Shown one piece after another: positions 18,327 to 26,792 of a DNA stretch of 64,000 nucleotides. Position 1 is the first letter of the stretch. Every line of letters begins with the position of its first letter. The notes under the pieces were generated by a model. It saw only the letters and a program-made list of their open reading frames with translations, did no database searches and was not told the origin of the DNA. A program made the translations under genes and the position numbers. Source of the DNA: VRUE01 sp963714155. GTDB taxonomy: Bacteria; Actinomycetota; Thermoleophilia; Solirubrobacterales; 70-9. The stretch covers positions 1,054,001 through 1,118,000 of the forward strand of contig OY970236.1 of assembly GCA_963714155.1 (NCBI GenBank), in the 5' to 3' direction.

Positions 18327-18761
18327 TCAGTCGAGCAGGCCGACCTGGCGCAGGATCGAGACCGAGTCCGAGTAGACGTCCTTGCGCTTGATCAGCCCGT
18401 GCTCGAAGGGGATCACGTCGACGCCGTCCCAGCTCACCGTGCGACCGCTGGGCGGTGCCTCGATCTCGCCGCGGCGCAGCGTGTTGGCGTGGGTGGCGGT
18501 GGCGGTCCACTCTTGAGTCACGACGCCATCGCGCACGTAGAGCCGCCGCGTCTCGAACTTCATCTCGGGCCAGGCCTCGAAGATCCTGGCGATGTGCCCC
18601 CGCACCTCCTCGCCGCTGGCCGTCTCGCCGGCGGTGTGGTTGGCGAAGACCATGTCCGGCGCGTGCATCGCCACGATCGCGTCGAGATCCTGCGCGTTCC
18701 AAGCCTCGTTGTAGCGCCCGATCGCTTCGGTCAGGGCCTCGACTCCATCGCGCTCGTCCAT
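18327..18761 (-). CDS. SnoaL/NTF2-like protein
   Basis: The 144-residue protein has the cone-shaped NTF2-like fold signature: the opening helix RYNEAWNAQDLDAIVAMHAPDMVFANH, then a helix with RIFEAWPEMKFE and strands ending HGLIKRKDVYSDSVSILRQVGLL. This matches SnoaL-like polyketide-cyclase relatives, which include isomerases, cyclases and proteins of unknown role. It is convergent with the TetR gene, 5 bp away. No substrate can be named. Confidence 0.8.
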   Translation of the reverse strand: MDERDGVEALTEAIGRYNEAWNAQDLDAIVAMHAPDMVFANHTAGETASGEEVRGHIARIFEAWPEMKFETRRLYVRDGVVTQEWTATATHANTLRRGEIEAPPSGRTVSWDGVDVIPFEHGLIKRKDVYSDSVSILRQVGLLD

Positions 18762-18794
18762 CGGGCCTACTGTAGCCCGCGCCCCTCCCTCCGC

Positions 18795-19301
18795 CTATTT
18801 GGCGCTGACCGGCGTGGCGGGGGGCGCCCCTGCCTCGAGCAGGGTGGCGAGGTAGATCACCACCGGCTTCGAGCCATTGTTGGCGGCGCGATGGATGTCG
18901 GACGGTTGCTCGACGATCCACTCGCCCGCCTCGATCCTGCCGGTCTGGCCCGCTTCGATCGTGCGTACGACGGTCGGGTTCGCGTCGGACTGGCCGCGGC
19001 TGACGACTACCGAGCCCTGCTGGACGGTGTAGGTGAGGACGCCGGATTCGATCCGGGCCACCTGGGTGCCGAGGTGATGATGGAGGGCCAACTTCGCCCC
19101 GGCCGGTACGACCACGCGGCTGAGCACCAGTTCCCGTTTGGGCGCGCCCTGCACCCGCGCCGTCTGGGCCATCGCGTCGCGCTTCGCTTCCGCTGCGCCG
19201 GTGGCGCTCGTGGCCGAGTCGTCGCCAGCGAGGCCGGCGAGCGCCGCCACGGTCACAGCCAGGATCGTCAGAACAGCTGCCAATCGGGTTCTCGATTCCA
19301 T
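18795..19301 (-). CDS. Exported cupin domain protein
   Basis: The 168-residue protein has an N-terminal signal or membrane anchor (residues 6-26) and a single cupin barrel. Metal-type residues appear in LALHHHLGTQVARIESGVLTY (motif 1) and in PSDIHRAANNG (motif 2 His). It probably acts outside the membrane; no enzymatic role is assignable. It is followed on the same strand by the SnoaL-like gene, 33 bp further on. Confidence 0.7.
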   Translation of the reverse strand: MESRTRLAAVLTILAVTVAALAGLAGDDSATSATGAAEAKRDAMAQTARVQGAPKRELVLSRVVVPAGAKLALHHHLGTQVARIESGVLTYTVQQGSVVVSRGQSDANPTVVRTIEAGQTGRIEAGEWIVEQPSDIHRAANNGSKPVVIYLATLLEAGAPPATPVSAK

Positions 19302-19403
19302 TGCCGGGACAGGCTTTCAGGGCATCCGGCGGAAGCGAGCGGGCCGGCGATTCGGGTTGGCTAATGTGATCGCCGAGCGGATGCAAAGCGAGGGAGGCCG
19401 GGG

Positions 19404-20249
19404 ATGGACGTAGCGATCGGATTGCCAAACGCGGTGCCGGGTACGACCGGTGGCCAGCTCGTCGAGTGGGCGCGACGCGCCGACGCGCGGGGCTTCTCCA
19501 GCCTGGGGACGATCGATCGCATCGTCTATGAGAACTACGAGCCGCTGACGGCGCTCGCCGCGGCGGCCGCAGTTACCGAGCGGATCGGGCTCTGCACCTC
19601 GGTGCTGCTCGCGCCACTGCACGTCAACGCGGTCAAGCTGGCCAAGCAGGCCCTCAGCGTCCAGGCGCTCTCCGCGGGGCGCTTCACTCTGGGCGTCGGC
19701 CTCGGCGGTCGCGACGACGACTACGAGGTGAGCGATATCGAGCCCGTCGACCGTGGCCGGCGCTTGGACGAGATGCTGGAGAAAATCAAGCAGGTCTGGT
19801 CCGAGGGGGAGGTCGGTCCGACGGTCGCGGGGGTGCCCGAGCTGATCGTCGGCGGTCACGCCGATGCGTCCTTCGCCCGTGCGGCGCGCTTCGCCGACGG
19901 CTGGATCGCCGCGGGCTCGGGGCCGGATCAGTTCGCCGCGGGCCTCGAGAAGACGAGGGCGGCTTGGTCGCAGGCCGGGAGAGAGGGGCAGCCCCACACC
20001 AAGGCGCTCGCCTATTTCTCGCTGGGAGATCGCGCCGAGGAGGAGGCGCGCGCCTATCTCAGCGACTACTACGCCTGGCTCGGTGAGGATATCGCCGGGT
20101 TCCTCATCGCCGGTGCCGCCAAGGACCCGGAGACCGTCAAGCAATACGTCGCGACCTACGAGGCCGCCGGCTGCGACGAGCTGATTCTCTGTCCCTGCTC
20201 GGGAGATCCCGATCAGGTCGACTTGCTCGCCGCCGCCGTCGGTCTTTGA
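19404..20249 (+). CDS. LLM-class flavin-dependent oxidoreductase
   Basis: The 281-residue bacterial-luciferase-like TIM barrel protein likely uses FMN or F420. Recognisable parts are the opening MDVAIGLPNAVPGTTGGQLVEWARRADARGF (shown in pieces: MDVAIGLPN, then EWARRADARGFSS), TERIGLCTSVLLAPLHVNAV, LSAGRFTLGVGLGGRDDDYE and a repeat-like GGHADASFARAARFADGWI. F420 use is common in actinobacterial members, but I cannot tell the cofactor from sequence. GGAGGC precedes the ATG. The YdeI-like and amine oxidase genes follow on the same strand. Confidence 0.88.
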   Translation: MDVAIGLPNAVPGTTGGQLVEWARRADARGFSSLGTIDRIVYENYEPLTALAAAAAVTERIGLCTSVLLAPLHVNAVKLAKQALSVQALSAGRFTLGVGLGGRDDDYEVSDIEPVDRGRRLDEMLEKIKQVWSEGEVGPTVAGVPELIVGGHADASFARAARFADGWIAAGSGPDQFAAGLEKTRAAWSQAGREGQPHTKALAYFSLGDRAEEEARAYLSDYYAWLGEDIAGFLIAGAAKDPETVKQYVATYEAAGCDELILCPCSGDPDQVDLLAAAVGL

Positions 20250-20273
20250 GCCGCGGCGTCATGCTTGTCGGCG

Positions 20274-20849
20274 ATGGCCGACGACCTGCCCGTACACCTC
20301 TTCGCCACTCGCCCTGATCTCGAGGCTTGGCTCGGGGAGAACCACGGCAGCTCGCCGGGAATCTGGCTGAAGATCGCCAAGAAGGGTTCCGGGGTTGAGA
20401 GCGTCGACTACGCCGAAGCATTGGAGCTGGCCCTCTGCTTCGGCTGGATCGACAGCCAGAAGCGGAGCTTTGACGAGAGCTTCTTCCTGCAGCGGTTCAC
20501 GCCGCGACGGCCGCGCGGCAAGTGGTCGCAGATCAACCGCGCCAAGGCCGAGGAGCTGATTGCCGCCGGCGAGATGCGCCCCGCCGGTCGCGCCGAGGTC
20601 GAGGCGGCAAAAGCGGACGGTCGCTGGGATGCCGCCTACGCCGGCCAGCGCGCGGCCACTGTGCCCGACGACCTGCAGCGAGAGCTGGACCGCAATCAGG
20701 CCGCCCGGGACTTCTTCGCCAAGCTCGACAGCGCCAACCGCTACGCGATCCTGTACAGGCTGCAGGAGGCGAAGAAGGCCGAGACGCGGGAGAGGCGGCT
20801 GCGAAAGTTCGTCGGCATGCTGGAGCGAGGGGAGAAGATCCATGGCTGA
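20274..20849 (+). CDS. YdeI/OmpD-associated family protein
   Basis: The protein of about 191 residues shows the YdeI (bacteriocin-protection family) pattern: a DUF1801-like opening (ATRPDLEAWLGENHGSSPGI), then SVDYAEALELALCFGWIDSQK, FTPRRPRGKWSQINRAKAEE and the C-terminal basic helix ETRERRLRKFVGMLERGEK. I use ATG 20274; TTG 20265 is in frame. Its end overlaps the next gene by 8 bp (stop at 20847-20849, next ATG at 20842). The biochemical function is unproven. Confidence 0.82.
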   Translation: MADDLPVHLFATRPDLEAWLGENHGSSPGIWLKIAKKGSGVESVDYAEALELALCFGWIDSQKRSFDESFFLQRFTPRRPRGKWSQINRAKAEELIAAGEMRPAGRAEVEAAKADGRWDAAYAGQRAATVPDDLQRELDRNQAARDFFAKLDSANRYAILYRLQEAKKAETRERRLRKFVGMLERGEKIHG

Positions 20850-22197
20850 GGCCGCGGTGAGCGCCGACGTCGCGGTTGTCGGCGCCGGCCTCTCCGGCCT
20901 GGCGGCAGCGCGTGCGCTTGTCGACGCCGGCCGTGAGGTGATTGTGCTCGAGGCCCGCGATCGGGTCGGTGGCCGCGTGCTCAACGCTTCGCTCGGGGAC
21001 GGTGTTCAAGTCGACCTCGGCGGCCAGTGGGTCGGTTCCGACCACTCGCGAGTGCAGGGCCTCGCCGCCAAGCTCGGAATCGAGATGTTTCCCCAGTTCG
21101 GCGAGGGCAAGAACCTGCTCGATATTGGCGGTAGGCGGCGGCTCTACCGGGGCACGATCCCGCGCCTCGGCCCCCGGGTGCTCTGGGACATCTTCATCGC
21201 CAGGCGTCGCATCGGCCGGCTCGCCCGCGGGGTCGGCGCCGAGCAGCCTTGGGCGGCGGAGGGGGCGGCCGAGCTGGACGGCCAGACGCTCGCCGATTGG
21301 TGCGCGGCCAACGTGCGGACCCCGATCGCCCGTGAGCTGATCGGCCTCGCCGGGCGGACGATCTGGGGCGCCGGGCCCGAGCAGCTCTCGATGCTTCACG
21401 TCCTCTTCTACGTCAGCGCCGCGGGCGGCTTCGACAAGCTGATCGACACCGAGGGAGGAGCGCAGCAGGACCGCCTCCAAGGCGGTGCGCAGGGGCTGGC
21501 CCTCGGCCTCGCCGCATCGCTCGGCGAGCACCTTCGGCTCGCTGCCCCGGTACGGCGGATCGAGCAGCGTGGCGAGTCGGTGAGGGTCATCGCCGACGGC
21601 CTGGAGGTCGAAGCGGGTGCGGCGATTGTGGCCACGCCACCCGCGATCGCCGCCCGAATTGAGTTCGACCCGGTGCTGCCGAAGCTGCGCAGCCGCCTTG
21701 CCGAGCGCTTCCAGCCGGGCAGGCTGAATAAGTGCATCGCGCTTTACGAGACTCCATTTTGGCGGCAGCAGGGACTCAGTGGCGAGTCGGTGACCGACGC
21801 CGGGCCGGTGACCCTGACCTTCGATTGCTCGCCGCGCGATGGCGCCTCCGGTGTGATCCTCGGCTTCGTCGGGGGTCCCGAGGCGGAGGAGATGGAAGCG
21901 ATGTCAGCGCCGCCGCGTCGCGCCGCGGTGCTGGCCTGTTTCGAGAAGCTCTTTGGCCCCGACGCCGGGCACCCGGTCGACTACGCCGAACAGGAGTGGT
22001 CGGCCGAGCAGTGGTCCGGCGGTGGACCGACCTCCAACTTCGGGCCGGGTGGATGGAGCGAGTGCGGACCGGCCCTGCGCGAGCCGGTAGGCCGAATCCA
22101 TTGGGCGGGCACCGAGACGGCAACCATCTGGAGCGGCTACATGGAGGGCGCCCTGCAGGCCGGCGAGCGCGCCGCGGCCGAAGTCGTCGCGCTCTAG
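20842..22197 (+). CDS. FAD-dependent amine oxidase family protein
   Basis: The 451-residue flavoprotein has the N-terminal dinucleotide-binding motif VAVVGAGLSGLAAARALV (GxGxxG) with the acidic EARDRVGGRV that follows. The C-terminal FAD segment is GRIHWAGTETATIWSGYMEG, ending a monoamine-oxidase-like domain. It starts at ATG 20842, with GAGGGGAG upstream, and overlaps the YdeI-like gene by 8 bp; upstream in-frame starts would run far into that gene. The substrate is unknown; relatives oxidise amines, polyamines or carotenoids. Confidence 0.9.
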   Translation: MAEAAVSADVAVVGAGLSGLAAARALVDAGREVIVLEARDRVGGRVLNASLGDGVQVDLGGQWVGSDHSRVQGLAAKLGIEMFPQFGEGKNLLDIGGRRRLYRGTIPRLGPRVLWDIFIARRRIGRLARGVGAEQPWAAEGAAELDGQTLADWCAANVRTPIARELIGLAGRTIWGAGPEQLSMLHVLFYVSAAGGFDKLIDTEGGAQQDRLQGGAQGLALGLAASLGEHLRLAAPVRRIEQRGESVRVIADGLEVEAGAAIVATPPAIAARIEFDPVLPKLRSRLAERFQPGRLNKCIALYETPFWRQQGLSGESVTDAGPVTLTFDCSPRDGASGVILGFVGGPEAEEMEAMSAPPRRAAVLACFEKLFGPDAGHPVDYAEQEWSAEQWSGGGPTSNFGPGGWSECGPALREPVGRIHWAGTETATIWSGYMEGALQAGERAAAEVVAL

Positions 22198-22255
22198 CCC
22201 GCTCGATCGCGGATCTGCCCCCTTCTCCACGGCTCAGCGTCCGTACACTCGGCCC

Positions 22256-23232
<977 letters not shown>

Positions 23233-23236
<4 letters not shown>

Positions 23237-23252
23237 CTGGCTAGTCAGCCAA
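23233..23252. promoter_or_regulatory. Operator-like imperfect palindrome upstream of P450
   Basis: TTAGCTGGCTAGTCAGCCAA is an inverted repeat with 8 of 10 positions paired. It overlaps the rlmN stop codon and ends 16 bp before the P450 ATG, in the same position where TetR-type operators sit in other actinobacterial P450 units. Confidence 0.5.
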
Positions 23253-23268
23253 CTACTATGCGCCCCCG

Positions 23269-24711
23269 ATGAGCACAAAGGCCCCCTCCCGCCGGGTCCC
23301 GCCGCCGAAGCAGCTCAGCGCCAACCCGGTCGTACGCGTGCTCGATGATGTTTGGGCCGAGGCCCGCGTGCGCCGTCGCGGTGACTACCCACCCGGCCCG
23401 CAGCAGTTCAGCTTCCCCCGGACCCTGCAGGCGGCCCGCGATCCGCTGCCGCTGCTGCTCTCCCTCTACGAGGAGCACGGGCCGATCTTCAGCGTCCGCC
23501 TCCTGCACAGCCCGGTGATCTTCATGCTTGGCCCGGAGGCCAACCACTTCGTCACCGTCGCCCACCCGGAGAACTTCCACTGGCGCGAGTCGAGCTTCGG
23601 CGACTTGATCCCGCTGCTCGGCGACGGCCTGCTGACGATCGACGACGCCTACCACGACCGCGCCCGCGAGATCATGATGCCGGCCTTCCACCGCGAGCAG
23701 GTGGCCGCCTCGGTGGAGTCGATGGTCGCCGAGGCGACGCCCGCGATCGAGCGGCTTCACAGCGGCGATGTGGTCGATGTCTACGAGTGGATGCGCGGGC
23801 TGGCGATGCGGATCGCGATGCGAGCGCTGCTCGGCCTCGATCCCGACGAGGCCGGCAAGGGCGCCGCCGCAGCCGAGCACTTCGAGCGGGCGCTCGGCTT
23901 CTACGGCACCGACTTCCACCTGCGCTTGCTGCGCGGCCCCGGCTCGCCCTGGTCGAAGATGACGCGCTCGCGCGCCGTCCTGGACGGGATCGTCTACGAC
24001 GAGATCGCCCAGCGTCGCGCTACTCCCGACGAGACCAAAATGGACATCCTCAGCCTCCTGGTCGGCGTCCGCGACGAGGCGGGGGAGGGGTTTACCGACA
24101 AGGAGATCCGCGATCAGGTGATGACGCTGATGTTCGCCGGGCACGACACCTCGACCTCGACCCTGACCTTCATGATGCACGAGCTGGCGCGCCACCCAGA
24201 CGTGCTCGCCAAGCTCTGCGCCGAGCAGGACGAGGTGCTCGGCGGCGAGGTCCCCGATATCGACAAGCTCGAGCGCGAGATGCCCTATCTGGACATGGTG
24301 CTCGACGAGGTGCTGCGCCTCTATCCGCCGGCTTGGATCGGCCCGCGCCGGGCGGTGCGCGATTTCGAGTTCGGCGGTCACAGCGTCGCCCGCGGTGCCT
24401 ACGTCAACTACTGCTCCTGGGCCAGCCACCGCCTGCCCGAGGTCTTCCCCGAGCCGGAGGCGTTCATCCCGGAGCGCTTCACCCGCGAGCGCAAGGCGGC
24501 GCTGCCGCGCGGCGCCTACGTGCCGTTCGGCGGCGGGCGGCGGATCTGCATCGGCAAGCGCTTCGGCCAGACCGAGGTGAAGCTGGTGGCGACGATGCTG
24601 CTGCAACGACTGCGGCTCGACGCGATGCCGGGCCGGACGATGACCGTGCGCCAGATGCCGACCCTCTCGCCGCGGGGTGGCCTGCAGATGCGGGTGCTGC
24701 CGCGTCAGTAG
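23269..24711 (+). CDS. Cytochrome P450
   Basis: The 480-residue soluble monooxygenase has the I-helix oxygen-binding motif AGHDTST, the K-helix ExxR (DEVLRLYP), the meander and the haem-thiolate loop FGGGRRICIGKRFG, whose Cys ligates haem. No membrane anchor is seen. It is longer than many class I bacterial P450s and resembles the CYP4/CYP102-like fatty-acid or terpene hydroxylases in overall pattern, but the subfamily cannot be set by eye. No ferredoxin gene is adjacent. A TetR-like site sits just upstream. Confidence 0.93.
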   Translation: MSTKAPSRRVPPPKQLSANPVVRVLDDVWAEARVRRRGDYPPGPQQFSFPRTLQAARDPLPLLLSLYEEHGPIFSVRLLHSPVIFMLGPEANHFVTVAHPENFHWRESSFGDLIPLLGDGLLTIDDAYHDRAREIMMPAFHREQVAASVESMVAEATPAIERLHSGDVVDVYEWMRGLAMRIAMRALLGLDPDEAGKGAAAAEHFERALGFYGTDFHLRLLRGPGSPWSKMTRSRAVLDGIVYDEIAQRRATPDETKMDILSLLVGVRDEAGEGFTDKEIRDQVMTLMFAGHDTSTSTLTFMMHELARHPDVLAKLCAEQDEVLGGEVPDIDKLEREMPYLDMVLDEVLRLYPPAWIGPRRAVRDFEFGGHSVARGAYVNYCSWASHRLPEVFPEPEAFIPERFTRERKAALPRGAYVPFGGGRRICIGKRFGQTEVKLVATMLLQRLRLDAMPGRTMTVRQMPTLSPRGGLQMRVLPRQ

Positions 24712-24723
24712 CCTGCCCGCAGG

Positions 24724-25961
24724 ATGCGGGCGCTGGTCATCTCCGACACCCACTTTGGTGCCTGGACCGGGCGGGACTTGCTGCGCGAGGAGTTCTTCCT
24801 CGAGCGCCTCGCGCCCCAGCTCGACGGCATCGACGAGCTGATCTTCCTCGGCGACCTCTTCGACTTCCTCTTCGGCTCAGTCGGCGACGCGGTCGACGCG
24901 GCCGGCGGCCTGCTCGACCTGATCGCCGCCAACATGACCGGCAAGCGGCTCGTCTTCCTCGCCGGCAACCACGACCACCACCTCGTCCACCGCGATGTCG
25001 AGAACCGGCTCGAGGCGCAGCTGGCGGCGGGGAGAGCACCTTTGCTGAGTGGAGAGCCGCCCCTCGACTCGGCTGCGCCGGGCCCCGGCTTCTTCCGCTC
25101 CTTTCTCGCCCGCCGGCTGCCCGGCGTGGAGATCGAGATCGCCTACCCGACCTACAGCTTCGGCGGCGTGCTCTGCACGCACGGGCATTACCTCGACCCG
25201 CACGCCCGGCTCAGCGGTTCGCGCGGTGACCGCCTGCTCACCCGGGTGCTCTGGGGCATCGCCACCGGCGGGCCCGAGGACCCGAAGACGATCGAGGACT
25301 ACGAGTCGACGATCCCCTGCTGACCGAGTGGCTCTACATCGCCGCCCAGATGCCGCACGGCACCCACGCTCAGCAGAACGTCTTCCGCGCCGTGCAGCGG
25401 GCGGGGCGGCTGGCCTCGACGCTCGGCCTGCCGGTGCGGGGGGTCAAGCGGCTTGCCGCAGAGCTGCGCGACCGCGGGGTCGGCGACGAGGCGGCACTCG
25501 CCCTGCCCAGCGAGCGGCACTTCGACGCGGTGGTCGAGGCCGAGGCGGCGCGCCAGCGCCGCGAGCAGCCGGCGCCGCAAGCGGCCTGGCCGCACCCCGC
25601 CTACCCGGCCGCCTCGGTGATCTCCCCGAGTGACCCCTCCGGGCACGCGCTCGAGGCCTTCGCCAAGGTGACGGCGAACCTCGGCTGGGACAAGCGGGCG
25701 GAGCGAGTCGTTTTCGCCCACACGCATCAGCCCTTGGCGGACGTGCGTTGCGGCAACGGCTCGCGCACGCGCTACTGGAACACCGGCTCCTGGATCTACG
25801 AGCCCGACCTCGCCTCGCGCCAGGCCTACGGTCGCTACCTGCGCTACGCCTGGCCCGGCACGGCGGTAGTGATCGACGACGAAGAGCCCGAGCCGCGCCT
25901 GCTCGAGCTCCTCGCCGACCTCAACCCGCTTCAGGGTGGGTCTGGGCTACCCGTCCACTGA
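24724..25961 (+). pseudogene. Metallophosphoesterase split by an apparent frameshift
   Basis: The first frame (24724-25323) begins MRALVISDTHFGAWTG and contains LGDLFD, AGNHDHH and CTHGHYLD, the first four calcineurin-like metal motifs. It then meets TGA at 25321. The next frame continues the same protein without a gap (from 25317: LLTEWLYIAAQMPHG) to 25961 and holds the last motif, FAHTHQP, followed by a strand-rich end. Inserting one C in the CCCC run at 25314-25317 would give one protein of about 412 residues. This is either a sequencing error, a recent pseudogene or slippage. If intact it would be a calcineurin-like phosphoesterase of unknown substrate. Confidence 0.75.
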
Positions 25962-26025
25962 CCCCGGTTACGGGTTGGTCTGATTTAGAGCGGGTACGGG
26001 TCGGGCGAACCCGATCCAAGGAGGG

Positions 26026-26634
26026 ATGATGCGCAACTCGTCAATTTCGCCACCCCGTGCCCTGCGGGTAATCGTTGCCGCACTGGTAGCTGTTCTCGGT
26101 ATCGCCGCGGTCGCCATGGCCGCCGGCGGAGCTTCCAGCTCGAAGGCCGGCAAAGTCAAGGTCAAGTGCCCGGCCAGGGTTCTGGCGGGCCAGGGCAAGG
26201 TGACCTGCCGCCTCTTCGGCCGCTTGCCAGCGGGTCCGCAGGGCCCGCAGGGCTCCAAAGGGCCGAAGGGCTCCCGGGGCGACAAAGGCCAGAAAGGCGA
26301 GAAGGGCGACAAAGGCGCCCCTGGCGCAGCGGGTGTCTCAGGCTACGAGGTCGTCAACCAGACCTTCAAAGAAGTCTTCATCGAGAACAGCGGCGGCATG
26401 CGCGGCCTCAGCGAAGTCAAGACGGTCGCCTGCCCCGCCGGCAAGCGCGCAATCAGCGGCGGCACCGACCTTGGCACCAACGTAGGACAGAACGGTCAAC
26501 AGCGTCAGGTCACGGTCTCGCTAAGCGCCCCGAACGGAACCGGCACTGCCTGGTCCGTCCAACTGTTCAACAACTCAACCTCGGTCGACACCTCAATCGA
26601 CCTGAGGGTCTACGCAGTCTGCGCCAGCGTCTGA
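26026..26634 (+). CDS. Exported collagen-like protein
   Basis: The 202-residue protein has an N-terminal signal or anchor (about 14-33) and then a basic stretch. Residues 70-105 form twelve uninterrupted Gly-X-Y triplets (GPQGPQGSKGPKGSRGDK and onward to GAPGAAGVSG). A C-terminal domain of about 95 residues follows with two conserved cysteines (KTVACPAGKRAISGG and VYAVCASV). The triplets should trimerise the protein. AAGGAGGG precedes the start. Such 'collagen-like plus Cys domain' exported proteins are frequent in Thermoleophilia; the role is unknown. Confidence 0.75.
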   Translation: MMRNSSISPPRALRVIVAALVAVLGIAAVAMAAGGASSSKAGKVKVKCPARVLAGQGKVTCRLFGRLPAGPQGPQGSKGPKGSRGDKGQKGEKGDKGAPGAAGVSGYEVVNQTFKEVFIENSGGMRGLSEVKTVACPAGKRAISGGTDLGTNVGQNGQQRQVTVSLSAPNGTGTAWSVQLFNNSTSVDTSIDLRVYAVCASV

Positions 26635-26704
26635 AGCGTCAGTGCTGCCCGTGGGTGAAGCTCAGCCGCAAGCGCTTCTCCCGCGGGTGGCGCGGTGGCG
26701 GGGG

Positions 26705-26749
26705 TCCCCCATAGCGCAGGATGCCGGAGGCATCCGAGCACATGGGGGA
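26705..26749. repeat. Intergenic hairpin downstream of glnN and the collagen-like gene
   Basis: TCCCCCAT and ATGGGGGA close a 45-nt hairpin whose inner stem is GGATGCC-GGA-GGCATCC; six unpaired bases lie on each side between the stems. It sits between the convergent collagen-like gene and the glutamine synthetase gene, with no T-run. It could be a repetitive palindrome (REP-like) or a transcription-pausing structure. No second copy is seen here. Confidence 0.5.
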
Positions 26750-26792
26750 GGGCCGCCGCGACAGGACCCGCGGGCCGAAACGCACAGCGGCG

